Source: an uncultured Clostridia bacterium
GTDB lineage: Bacteria; Bacillota; Clostridia; Oscillospirales; Ruminococcaceae
Reading direction: 5' to 3'
NCBI GenBank assembly: GCA_947381875.1
Contig: CANCXY010000015.1
Span: 1-24,271 of the forward strand
Length of the DNA stretch: 24,271 nucleotides
The translations under genes and the position numbers were made by a program. The notes below the pieces were generated by a model. That model searched no databases. It saw nothing but the letters and a program-made list of their open reading frames with translations, and was not told the origin of the DNA. Below are positions 14,069-19,840 of the stretch, one piece after another. Position 1 is the stretch's first letter. Each line of letters begins with the position of its first letter.

Positions 14069-14405
14069 TCTTCCGCAGGATGGCAATGGCAACCAGTTCC
14101 ACGATCTCAAAAATAAGCATGACAAGGCACAGGGCACTGGTGAAGATGCGGATATCACGCATGACGGTATTGGTAAAAAATCCCACAAGATTGAGCGACA
14201 GCACCAGGCTGATGGCGGAATAGAAACTGGCCGTCCCAATAATGCCCCGCCCCCGTTCATCCCGACCCTCTTTGGAGAAGTAGTAAACACAGAGCAGGAT
14301 AAAAAGAAGCACGGATAAAATTTTGCTGGCGACCACAAATTCCATGGTATTCAGCATTGCGTAGATTGCCTGATAGACGGCAGTATGGTAGATGGGATTG
14401 TCCAT
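14061..14405 (-). CDS. Multi-pass membrane protein (114 aa) coupled to an Xre regulator
   Basis: No family recognised. Hydrophobic segments lie around residues 25-43, 58-77 and 86-107, joined by the charged loop SKEGRDERGRG. The end is the basic RKMR. GGAGG of its ribosome site lies in the last codons of the Xre gene, 3 nt upstream, so the two form an operon. Small Xre-membrane protein pairs are common in Clostridia; the membrane protein's role is not known. The stop codon sits at the edge of the 12-bp direct repeat. Confidence 0.7.
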   Translation of the reverse strand: MDNPIYHTAVYQAIYAMLNTMEFVVASKILSVLLFILLCVYYFSKEGRDERGRGIIGTASFYSAISLVLSLNLVGFFTNTVMRDIRIFTSALCLVMLIFEIVELVAIAILRKMR

Positions 14406-14408
14406 AGG

Positions 14409-14630
14409 TCAAACCTCCGAAAAAGTAAATAAGTCCTCGATCGTTACGTCAAACACTTTCGCAATGCTGTAGGCCAGCAGCATGGAGGGGTTATAGCGGT
14501 TCCGTTCAAGCTGCATGATTGTTTGCCTGGAAACGCCCACTAAATCGGCAAGCTCCTGCTGCGTCATCCGTTTTGTGGCCCGGTAGATGTGGATCTTGCT
14601 GTCAAACTGGTACTTGTTCTTGCTCGCCAC
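14409..14630 (-). CDS. Xre/Cro-type small DNA-binding regulator (73 aa)
   Basis: A single helix-turn-helix: RMTQQELADLVGVSRQTIMQLE, then NPSMLLAYSIAKVF and IEDLF. This is the YozG/SinR-like short regulator family that binds DNA as a dimer. GTG 14630 is the likely start (ASKNKYQFDSKIHIYR follows); the longer reading frame to 14804 would run through the promoter and repeat B12. It is cotranscribed with the 114-aa membrane protein and probably represses its own promoter. Confidence 0.85.
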   Translation of the reverse strand: MASKNKYQFDSKIHIYRATKRMTQQELADLVGVSRQTIMQLERNRYNPSMLLAYSIAKVFDVTIEDLFTFSEV

Positions 14631-14659
14631 TGCTTCACCGCCTTTTGCTGTTTGGAAAA

Positions 14660-14689
14660 AGTATAACATATTTTTTGCATTTTGTCCAA
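14660..14689 (-). promoter_or_regulatory. Promoter of the xre operon
   Basis: On the minus strand, TTGGAC (14689-14684), an 18-bp spacer and TATACT (14665-14660), 30 nt before the GTG start. Confidence 0.65.
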
Positions 14690-14716
14690 GATAGATTTTG
14701 AAAAAATCCATTTTGC

Positions 14717-14750
14717 AAAATTCTCCCCGCCTCCGGCGGGGAGAATTTTT
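14717..14750 (-). repeat. Family B-like simple hairpin, copy B12
   Basis: Perfect 15-bp stem AAAATTCTCCCCGCC/GGCGGGGAGAATTTT (14717-14731, 14735-14749) with a TCC/GGA loop. Outer arms are weak. It lies between the xre promoter and the toxin 2 promoter and could separate them. Confidence 0.65.
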
Positions 14751-14771
14751 AACTACAGCATATTGCAAAAT

Positions 14772-14800
14772 TTGTAAAACTGTGGTAAAGTATATATAAG
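14772..14800 (+). promoter_or_regulatory. Promoter of toxin 2
   Basis: TTGTAA (14772-14777), a 17-bp spacer and TATAAG (14795-14800), directly followed by the GGCACTGTCG leader start. It has the same architecture as the toxin 1 promoter. Confidence 0.65.
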
Positions 14801-14897
14801 GCACTGTCGCAGCGGCAGGCGGTCAGCCCGGGGGTTTACGCCGGGCGCAAAACTTTTTGTGCTGCTCCCGGCGAATAAACGCTGGGAGGTGGAAACC
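14800..14897 (+). promoter_or_regulatory. Structured 5' leader of toxin 2
   Basis: Begins GGCACTGTCG and CGGCAGGCGGTCAG as in toxin 1. It can form CGCCGGG/CCCGGCG (14839-14845, 14867-14873). Alternatively CTCCC/GGGAG (14865-14869, 14884-14888) can form, which hides the GGGAGG ribosome site. The stems share 14867-14869, so only one can exist at a time. Confidence 0.65.
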
Positions 14898-15002
14898 ATG
14901 ACGATATTAGAGTTGGTCGCGATTCTCACTCTGCTGGCCACGGTGGCCTACTATACCTTCTCTGTGACATGGAAAATAGCCAACAATAACAAAAAGAAAT
15001 AG
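14898..15002 (+). CDS. Small hydrophobic toxin 2 (34 aa), holin-like type I toxin
   Basis: The product begins MTILELVAILTLLATVAYY and ends TWKIANNNKKK: one membrane segment and a lysine tail. It is a paralogue of the 33-aa toxin at 6151-6050, identical at the F-S-x-T-W-K-I core. GGGAGG lies 8 nt before ATG 14898. The stop codon falls inside the terminator stem, exactly as in copy 1. The presumed action, by analogy with Fst/BsrG-type peptides, is membrane damage when not silenced by its antisense RNA. Confidence 0.8.
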   Translation: MTILELVAILTLLATVAYYTFSVTWKIANNNKKK

Positions 15003-15088
15003 CCGCCCTTCCCACGCAAACGGATGACGGCTATTCTTTAACCTGAATCCTCGGGCAACCGTCTCGCCGACAGTGCCTTTTTGTTATG
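14991..15088 (-). ncRNA. Antisense RNA 2, putative type I antitoxin
   Basis: Predicted about 95-100 nt RNA from the promoter at 15122-15094 to the T-run at 14997-14991. It overlaps the toxin stop and 3' end. Its 5' part (CATAACAAAAAGGCACTG, CGGCGAGACGGTTGCCC) matches antisense RNA 1. Confidence 0.7.
14998..15038. terminator. Bidirectional terminator of module 2
   Basis: Stem AATAGCCG (14998-15005) / CGGCTATT (15028-15035). On the minus strand TTCTTTTTGTT follows; on the plus strand CTTTAA, which is weaker. Confidence 0.7.
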
Positions 15089-15093
15089 TTTAT

Positions 15094-15122
15094 ATTATAT
15101 ACGTCTTTCCCCTCCTTGTCAA
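15094..15122 (-). promoter_or_regulatory. Promoter of antisense RNA 2
   Basis: On the minus strand, perfect TTGACA (15122-15117) and TATAAT (15099-15094) with a 17-bp spacer. It is stronger in consensus terms than the toxin promoter, as expected for an antitoxin RNA. Confidence 0.85.
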
Positions 15123-15136
15123 GCCCCGATTTTTTC

Positions 15137-15234
15137 AGGGGAGTTTCTAAAACAGGAGTTTTTGTGTATTCCCCGCCCGTAGAGCGGGGGGGAATACACA
15201 GCAATAGCTCCGCGATGCGGCCGCTCCCTTTTTT
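15137..15234 (+). repeat. Family B nested hairpin, copy B3
   Basis: Inner stem GTGTATTCCCC/GGGGAATACAC with CCCGTAGAGC loop side, preceded by GGAGTTTTT and followed by AGCAATAGCTCC, so GGAG/CTCC pair outside the conserved T5/GCAATA internal loop. Outer arms are about GGGGAG/CTCCCT, then TTTTTT. It lies upstream of the NimA-like gene in the same orientation. Confidence 0.8.
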
Positions 15235-15286
15235 CAGAAGGTAGTCAGAGTGCGGGAAATACAAATTTGGAAAGGGGGAAAGAAAA

Positions 15287-15799
15287 ATGCGCCGTTCTGA
15301 CAGGGAAGTGACAGATCGGAACGAGATTGTCGCAATCATGGAAAAATGTGATGTGTGCCGGGTGGCGTTCAACGGCGGCGCCTATCCGTATATTGTCCCG
15401 ATGAATTTTGGGCTGTGTGTAAAAGAAGATGTCATGGAGCTGTATTTTCATGGGGCGATAGAGGGCACAAAAATTGGCCTGATGCAAAAGGACAGCCGCG
15501 TTTCGTTTGAAATGGACTGCGGCCACAGGCTGGTGCCGGACAGGGAACGCGGAAACTGTTCAATGGAGTATGAAAGCGTGATGGGGCAGGGGCACATGGA
15601 GATACTGCCCGAGGAGGAAAAAGAAAAAGCCTTGTGTATTTTGATGCGGCATTATCATCAGGAAAATTTTCCGTTCCCTCCGGCCATCCTGTCCCGGACA
15701 AAGGTTTTCCGGCTGACGGTGGAAAAGGTGACAGGGAAACGGTGTCATATTTTGAGAAAGGCGTCCGCCGGGAATGGTGATCCTGATACCTCCGTCTGA
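15287..15799 (+). CDS. Pyridoxamine-phosphate-oxidase-like flavin protein (NimA-like)
   Basis: 170 aa. The split-barrel fold is indicated by EIVAIMEKCDVCRVAFN, YPYIVPMNFG, ELYFHGAIEGTKIGLMQKDSRVSFEMDC and YESVMGQGHMEIL. The FHGA-EG-K stretch is the flavin/cofactor phosphate region of the NimA family. NimA proteins can reduce 5-nitroimidazole drugs, but many relatives are general flavin reductases, so resistance is only a possibility. AAAGGGGG lies 8 nt before ATG 15287. No neighbour suggests its substrate. Confidence 0.88.
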   Translation: MRRSDREVTDRNEIVAIMEKCDVCRVAFNGGAYPYIVPMNFGLCVKEDVMELYFHGAIEGTKIGLMQKDSRVSFEMDCGHRLVPDRERGNCSMEYESVMGQGHMEILPEEEKEKALCILMRHYHQENFPFPPAILSRTKVFRLTVEKVTGKRCHILRKASAGNGDPDTSV

Positions 15800-15864
15800 G
15801 ACGATAAAAAGCCGGGGAAAGGTTTTTTGAACCAGACATCATTTGTCGGAAAGGGCGGGGCAGA

Positions 15865-15897
15865 AAAACGCCAGGGAAAAATCTTCCCTGGCGTTTT
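15865..15897. terminator. Bidirectional terminator between convergent genes
   Basis: Perfect 14-bp stem AAAACGCCAGGGAA/TTCCCTGGCGTTTT (15865-15878, 15884-15897), with T-runs built into each arm. Confidence 0.85.
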
Positions 15898-15908
15898 GCG
15901 TTCTACGC

Positions 15909-16361
15909 TCAATAGTGCGGCTTTGCCTGTTCTTTTACCAGATTGTCGTACATCTTCTCATACAGGCGCAGGATTTGCTGGTTGGTGGTCTCCCGGCACT
16001 GGATGACTGTTTTGAGGGCCTCCGCTTTGGCCTGCCCCTGCACGTTGCCGGGGCTGTACGCCGCGCCGCTGTCCCCATCCGGCATATTGGCGAGTTTCTC
16101 TATCACTTCTTTCAGATAGGATATATCCGATTGAAGCAGCGCGATCTGCCGCAGGAGATAGGGGATGCTGTATTCTACATCAGGTATCGTATTTTCCGTC
16201 ATGATATTTGCCTCCGTTTGTTCGGCAGGGTCCACGAGGCAAATCGTATTTTCAGAAATGAATCGCGCCCTGCCGTGTTTTACAAGACCTTTCGCTCGTT
16301 TCGGGTAGGTCGATTCATACATATTCCCCTGCGCATCCCGCACATGAATGTTTTTTGGAAT
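15909..16361 (-). CDS. Hypothetical protein with IPKNI-type N-terminal motif, probable ATT start (150 aa)
   Basis: The N terminus reads IPKNIHVRDAQGN, then YESTYPKRAKGLVKHGRARF and SENTICL. I believe this segment recurs in many Clostridia proteins of unknown role, from memory and not from a search. The middle has helical and coiled-coil character (PYLLRQIALLQSDISYLKEVIEKL). The C terminus ends EQAKPHY. The first ATG/GTG-type codon, GTG 16343, cuts off the motif and is about 24 nt from the ribosome site. ATT 16361 lies 7 nt from GGGGAG and keeps it. Transcribed from the promoter at 16473-16445. Confidence 0.6.
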   Translation of the reverse strand: MPKNIHVRDAQGNMYESTYPKRAKGLVKHGRARFISENTICLVDPAEQTEANIMTENTIPDVEYSIPYLLRQIALLQSDISYLKEVIEKLANMPDGDSGAAYSPGNVQGQAKAEALKTVIQCRETTNQQILRLYEKMYDNLVKEQAKPHY

Positions 16362-16444
16362 GGGTATCTCCCCCCTGTGAAGAATGAAAAGCAGGTGATA
16401 AACCGCTGTTTTTTGTGATGGGTGCCGTCCCCAGGTTCAAAATC

Positions 16445-16473
16445 ATTATATCATGGACAAATGGCGCTGTCAA
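16445..16473 (-). promoter_or_regulatory. Promoter of the 150-aa gene, inside the end of the acetyltransferase gene
   Basis: On the minus strand, perfect TTGACA (16473-16468) and TATAAT (16450-16445), 17-bp spacer. It leaves a leader of about 75 nt before the ATT start. Confidence 0.85.
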
Positions 16474-17047
16474 GGTTTGCACACGTTTTTTTCAGCGCCG
16501 GATAGGGGATGACCGGCGGTTGGTCCGGTTTGTGTTCCCCAATCACTTTTTCCATCCAGATCATATGGTACCAGCGCCCGAATTTATAGCCGCACCGGCG
16601 GAACTCCCCGACGGTTACAAAGCCTGAATGGCGGTGGAAATCCGCGCTGTTGGCCGTCAGGTATTCATCCTCCCGCTCTGGATAGCCGATACACGCATAG
16701 AGGTTCAGGACGCCCATATCACACAGCGCCTTTTCCAATGCCTCATACAGCATCCGCCCCATCCCGCGTTTTTGGGCGTGCGGGTCGAGGTAGATCGTCA
16801 ATTCACAGGACCAGTCGTAGGCGGCCCGCCCGACAAATGCGTGCGCGCAGGCATATCCTTTGATTTCCCCGTCCTCCTCAATGACAAGGTATGGGTAGCG
16901 CCGCATGATCTGTCTCATCCGTTCTGTAAATTCATCGAGGGAGGGGGGCTCGTATTCAAAGGCGATCGCTGTGTTTTTTATATAGTGTTCAAAGATTTGC
17001 AGGAGACGCCCCGCATCCTGTAGGGAAGCGTCGCGGATGGTGAGCAT
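16451..17047 (-). CDS. GNAT acetyltransferase, phosphinothricin-acetyltransferase-like
   Basis: 198 aa. The order of motifs fits the Pat/YwnH branch: LTIRDASLQDAGRLLQIFEHYI, AFEYEPPSLDEF, YPYLVIEEDGEIKGYA, ELTIYLDPHAQKRGMGRMLY (acetyl-CoA loop Q-K-R-G-M-G) and LYACIGYP, HSGFVTVGEFRRCGYKFGRW. Relatives N-acetylate phosphinothricin, methionine sulfoximine/sulfone or similar amino acids. The last ~25 residues (after KVIGEHKPD) are an unusual extension. It sits 16 nt downstream of hepT and may be read from the same transcript. Confidence 0.9.
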   Translation of the reverse strand: MLTIRDASLQDAGRLLQIFEHYIKNTAIAFEYEPPSLDEFTERMRQIMRRYPYLVIEEDGEIKGYACAHAFVGRAAYDWSCELTIYLDPHAQKRGMGRMLYEALEKALCDMGVLNLYACIGYPEREDEYLTANSADFHRHSGFVTVGEFRRCGYKFGRWYHMIWMEKVIGEHKPDQPPVIPYPALKKTCANLDSAICP

Positions 17048-17063
17048 AGACAGGCAACCCCTT

Positions 17064-17399
17064 TTATATAAGCTGTTTTACATTTTCAATCAGAATGGGC
17101 AATTCTTCAAAAACAACATCGGCAATAATATTCCAGTTTGTGCCGTCATAATCGTGGATCAGGCGGTGCCGAAGCCCGGAGATCATGGCCCATTCAATTT
17201 CACTATGCGCTTTTTTATATTCGTCGGATAAGTGATAGACGTGTTCGCCGAGATTATATAAAGGTGTCGTAACAAGCCACTGCATAGGTGTGTTTGTAAG
17301 CAGTTCTTCCCTTTGAATATGCTTTTCCGTAATATACTCGTGCAGCTTTACCGCGTTTTCATAAATCTTTTTCATGCGCTGTTCATCCGAATATTTCAT
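17064..17399 (-). CDS. hepT: HepT-like ribonuclease toxin (HEPN/DUF86)
   Basis: 111 aa with the HEPN RNase motif R-x4-H-x-Y at R77-HRLI-H82-D-Y84, inside a long helix SGLRHRLIHDYDGTNW. HepT cleaves or binds RNA and is neutralised when its partner nucleotidyltransferase MntA AMPylates the tyrosine of this motif. The gene overlaps mntA by 4 bases (ATGA). All motif residues are intact, so the toxin should be active. Confidence 0.9.
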   Translation of the reverse strand: MKYSDEQRMKKIYENAVKLHEYITEKHIQREELLTNTPMQWLVTTPLYNLGEHVYHLSDEYKKAHSEIEWAMISGLRHRLIHDYDGTNWNIIADVVFEELPILIENVKQLI

Positions 17400-17698
17400 G
17401 CCACAAGCAGCCTCTCTTTCATGATCGTATGATAAAACGTGCTGTCCCGGTTGATTTCGCTGATTTCAAATACATCTACGTCCTTTTTCAATACCGCGCG
17501 CAGTTCTTCCGCAAGTGCAAAGATCCTGGCAGGCTTAAAATGTTCCCCACCGAATACCAGGAAATCCAGGTCGCTGTTTTCGTCCGCCTCTCCTCTGGCA
17601 TAGGAGCCGAATAAATAGATTTCCTGTACTCTGTATTTTTCGGCGATTGGTTTCACCAGTTTCTGAACATCCCGAATTGTGAATATATCGCTGCTCAT
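17396..17698 (-). CDS. mntA: MntA-type nucleotidyltransferase antitoxin
   Basis: 100 aa from ATG 17698 (GGAAGGGA 6 nt upstream; ATG 17716 is possible). It shows the minimal nucleotidyltransferase signature G31-S32-x10-D43-x-D45 in FGSYARGEADENSDLDFLV. MntA transfers AMP to HepT. The downstream overlapping hepT makes this a standard type VII (HepT/MntA) pair. The order is antitoxin then toxin. Confidence 0.9.
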   Translation of the reverse strand: MSSDIFTIRDVQKLVKPIAEKYRVQEIYLFGSYARGEADENSDLDFLVFGGEHFKPARIFALAEELRAVLKKDVDVFEISEINRDSTFYHTIMKERLLVA

Positions 17699-17766
17699 GA
17701 ATATCCCTTCCTTCATTTTCGGGTTGCCGAGGGGCCGTGCCGGAGGATGGGTCCTGTCCTGCCTCC

Positions 17767-17775
17767 ATTATACCA
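17767..17775 (-). promoter_or_regulatory. Extended -10 promoter of mntA-hepT
   Basis: On the minus strand, TGGTATAAT (17775-17767), with no convincing -35 box 17 bp upstream. Located 68 nt before the mntA start. Confidence 0.5.
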
Positions 17776-17956
17776 CACTTCCGCGCACAAGGGAACAGAG
17801 AAAACCCCCGAAAAAAAATATCGCAAACTTAGACGCATTTTTTCCCGGAAAGCAAAGAAGCCGCCTGCTTTTCCCGCAACAGACACCCTTTTTGCCCGCC
17901 TCCGTCGAACGGTGTAAATGGAAAATGCTGGACGAGGCCGCGAAACTGTGGTACTA
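17776..17956. other. Intergenic stretch without a gene between mntA and noc
   Basis: No reading frame with a ribosome site and no recognisable RNA. The stretch contains weak T/C-rich segments (TTTTTTCCCGG, CTTTTCCCGC, CTTTTTGCCCGC) that look like decayed family B half-stems. The noc promoter was not found here with confidence. Confidence 0.4.
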
Positions 17957-18049
17957 TTTCCCATAGGGTATTTCCCGCACAGGGGTTTTTGTGTATTTCC
18001 CGCCTGCCGGCGGAAAAATACATGGAAGCTATGGACAGCCTATGGGAAA
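17957..18049 (+). repeat. Family B nested hairpin, copy B4, upstream of noc
   Basis: Outer arms TTTCCCATAGG/CCTATGGGAAA (17957-17967, 18039-18049) are perfectly complementary and unrelated to those of other copies. The inner stem GTGTATTT/AAATACAT encloses CCGCC/GGCGG with loop TGCC. It lies 25 nt before noc in the same orientation. Confidence 0.85.
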
Positions 18050-18074
18050 GCCCGGAGAGGGGAGGGCGCACAGC

Positions 18075-18890
18075 ATGGAAAACGCAAAACCGACGGAGCA
18101 GACAAAGGTATATCTTTTGCCCATCGACGCCATCACCCCATCGCCCTTTCAGGCGCGCACGGTATTTGATGAAGCCGAGCTGAAAAAGCTGGCGGTCAGT
18201 ATTTTGCAGAATGGGCTTTTGCAGCCTGTCAGCGTGCGCCCGGCGGGAGAGGGGCGGTACCAACTGATTGCCGGGGAACGCCGTCTGCGCGCGTGCAAGC
18301 TGGCGAAGATGGAGGCCATCCCCGCGATCATTTTCCATTTTGAGGATGAAAAGACGGCCGCGCTCAGTCTTTTGGAGAATTTGCAGCGCGAAGAATTGAA
18401 CCCGTTTGAACAGGCGCGGGCACTGCGCGATCTTCTGAATTTGTGGGACTGCACGCAGGAATCGGCGGCGCGTCGCCTGGGGATGGCGCAGCCTACCCTT
18501 GCGAATAAATTGCGTCTGTTGGCGCTGAACGAGGAGCAGGAGGGGATATGCCTGGCCGCGAACCTTACCGAACGTCATGCGCGGGCCGTCCTGCGCCTGC
18601 CGACTGCCGCGCTGCGCACCAAAGCCCTCCAATACGCCGCCGACCACGCCTGCAATGTCCAGCAGACGGAGGCCCTCTGCGAGCGCATGATGACGCACAA
18701 AACGAAGCCCCGCCGCAGTGTGATGGTAAAAGATGTGCGCATTTTCGTAAATACGATAGACCGCGCTGTCAAGCTGATGACGGGCAGCGGCATCCCGGCC
18801 ACCGCGGAGATGCGCGAGCAGCCGGATTGCATTGAATATGTGGTGCGTATCCCGATGGGCGCGGTGTATCATTCGCCGGGGCCACAGTAG
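18075..18890 (+). CDS. noc: ParB-family nucleoid occlusion protein (Noc-like)
   Basis: 271 aa. ParB/Noc CTPase signatures: SPFQARTVFD, L-Q-P-V-S-V-R, AGERRLRACKLA (residues 66-77) and SLLENLQREELNPFEQARA (98-116). The helix-turn-helix SAARRLGMAQPTLANKLRLLAL (about 130-151) has the Q-x-T-x-ANKLRLL form of Noc, where Spo0J/ParB usually has V-A-N. Position between rsmG and parA also fits noc. The N-terminal amphipathic membrane helix of B. subtilis Noc is not seen: the core begins by residue 12. GGGGAGGG precedes ATG 18075; the in-frame ATG 17991 lies in repeat B4. Confidence 0.88.
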   Translation: MENAKPTEQTKVYLLPIDAITPSPFQARTVFDEAELKKLAVSILQNGLLQPVSVRPAGEGRYQLIAGERRLRACKLAKMEAIPAIIFHFEDEKTAALSLLENLQREELNPFEQARALRDLLNLWDCTQESAARRLGMAQPTLANKLRLLALNEEQEGICLAANLTERHARAVLRLPTAALRTKALQYAADHACNVQQTEALCERMMTHKTKPRRSVMVKDVRIFVNTIDRAVKLMTGSGIPATAEMREQPDCIEYVVRIPMGAVYHSPGPQ

Positions 18891-18911
18891 GGAAAGCGGG
18901 GGAAAATCAAT

Positions 18912-18939
18912 AAAAAACGCCCGAAAAGGGCGTTTTTTT
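18912..18939 (+). terminator. noc terminator
   Basis: Stem AAAAAACGCCC (18912-18922) / GGGCGTTTTTTT (18928-18939). It abuts the first parS site. Confidence 0.9.
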
Positions 18940-18954
18940 GTTTCACGTGGAACA
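18939..18954. promoter_or_regulatory. parS site 1
   Basis: TGTTTCACGTGGAACA is the reverse complement of the Firmicute parS consensus TGTTCCACGTGAAACA. It lies directly after the noc terminator. Confidence 0.92.
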
Positions 18955-18963
18955 ATTTTGAGT

Positions 18964-19052
18964 GGAAGTGTCCAAAGCGGGGTGTTTTTGTGTATTTCCC
19001 CGCCCGAAGGGCGGGGAAATACACGGCAATAAACCCGCGATGTGGACACTCC
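18964..19052 (+). repeat. Family B nested hairpin, copy B5 (best preserved)
   Basis: The 16-bp inner stem GTGTATTTCCCCGCCC with loop GAAG is nearly perfect. 5' flank GGGGTGTTTTT and 3' flank GGCAATAAACCC pair through GGGT/ACCC. Outer arms AGTGTCCA/TGGACACT (18967-18974, 19043-19050) are followed by TCCTTTTT, so it could also act as a terminator. Confidence 0.88.
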
Positions 19053-19063
19053 TTTTTGGGGAA

Positions 19064-19092
19064 TTGTCTGGTAAATGGATACGTTTTATGGT
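19064..19092 (+). promoter_or_regulatory. Promoter of the 153-aa gene
   Basis: TTGTCT (19064-19069), a 17-bp spacer and TATGGT (19087-19092). A GGAGGG ribosome site follows at 19110. Confidence 0.5.
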
Positions 19093-19122
19093 AAAATGGT
19101 AGAAAAAATGGAGGGAAGAAAA

Positions 19123-19584
19123 ATGTTGACGAAACCAAAGGCGGGATGGACCGATTTCAGCCTGCCGGGCACAGGTGTTTACGGATTGAGCTATTTGGAT
19201 GATATTCCGTTTGAATGGATAGAACAGGCAATCCACGGGTTGGAAACAATGCTGCCGTTTTGCGTCAAGGGATTTCTGGAGCCGAGGCGGATGGTGTGTG
19301 TGGTGAGCTATTGGAACTGCTATGTTACCGTTGAAGATGACGAACGGCAGCTTTTGAAAGAGGGGGATTTTACGCATGCGTATTCCCATACAAGCATGCT
19401 GGAATTTTGCAGAGCACTGTATGAGGATATCAACGCGTATGTTGACGGATGGGCGGATTTTGTAGATTACCAGAACGAGGACAGGGAGGAGAAAAAGCGG
19501 CGTCTGCGCGAAAAACTGGTGCGTCTGCGGGAATGGATTAACGAGCGGGAAGAATGGTTTGGGGAAAATCGGTGCTTTCTCTAA
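19123..19584 (+). CDS. Hypothetical soluble protein (153 aa)
   Basis: I do not recognise the family. The N-terminal half is structured and aromatic (LPGTGVYGLSYLDDIPFEWI, then VVSYWNCYVTVEDDE). The C-terminal third is a highly charged helix (DREEKKRRLREKLVRLREWI). There is no signal peptide or membrane segment. Size and surface suggest an immunity-protein-like or small adaptor fold, but this is only an impression. GGAGGG lies 7 nt before ATG 19123. Its neighbours are parS sites and the Sel1 protein. Confidence 0.7.
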   Translation: MLTKPKAGWTDFSLPGTGVYGLSYLDDIPFEWIEQAIHGLETMLPFCVKGFLEPRRMVCVVSYWNCYVTVEDDERQLLKEGDFTHAYSHTSMLEFCRALYEDINAYVDGWADFVDYQNEDREEKKRRLREKLVRLREWINEREEWFGENRCFL

Positions 19585-19616
19585 AGAAGACAGGGGAAAC
19601 GCGGGCGCGGGCGGTT

Positions 19617-19632
19617 TGTTCCACGTGGAACA
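19617..19632. promoter_or_regulatory. parS site 2
   Basis: TGTTCCACGTGGAACA, a fully palindromic 16-bp parS variant, downstream of the 153-aa gene. Confidence 0.92.
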
Positions 19633-19670
19633 TTTTGGGGAGGGATAGGCCGCAAGGATTTTGGTATTTC

Positions 19671-19699
19671 TTGACAAGAGCTTTCCTGAGGTATAGGAT
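19671..19699 (+). promoter_or_regulatory. Promoter of the Sel1-repeat gene
   Basis: TTGACA (19671-19676), a 17-bp spacer and TAGGAT (19694-19699). The predicted leader of about 135 nt contains all of repeat B6. Confidence 0.7.
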
Positions 19700-19716
19700 A
19701 AGTGCATTGTATCGTA

Positions 19717-19799
19717 GAACCACTTGAAAATACATAAAATTTTGATATTTCCCCGGAGAGTGGGAAAATACAGAAGTTTTGCTGTTTTCAAATGGTTTC
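19717..19799 (+). repeat. Family B nested hairpin, copy B6, in the Sel1 gene leader
   Basis: Outer arms GAACCACTTGAAAA/TTTTCAAATGGTTTC pair at nearly every position and share nothing with B1, B4 or B5. Inner stem GATATTTCCCC/TGGGAAAATAC is shorter and AT-rich. It lies between the promoter and the start codon, so it should be transcribed. Confidence 0.8.
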
Positions 19800-19840
19800 A
19801 CTCTATTTATAAACAAGTGATGTATTTGGGGGGAAAATTC

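Noticed and set aside
17926..17966. 13-codon leader peptide (MLDEAAKLWYYFP) before noc
   Set aside because: No ribosome site, and its 3' part belongs to the outer arm of repeat B4; no run of a single regulatory amino acid.
18964..19052. Family B stem as a Noc-binding site (ATTTCCC...GGGAAAT)
   Set aside because: The half-sites match but are separated by about 20 bp, not fused as in the known ATTTCCCGGGAAAT site, and the sequence is explained by RNA pairing.
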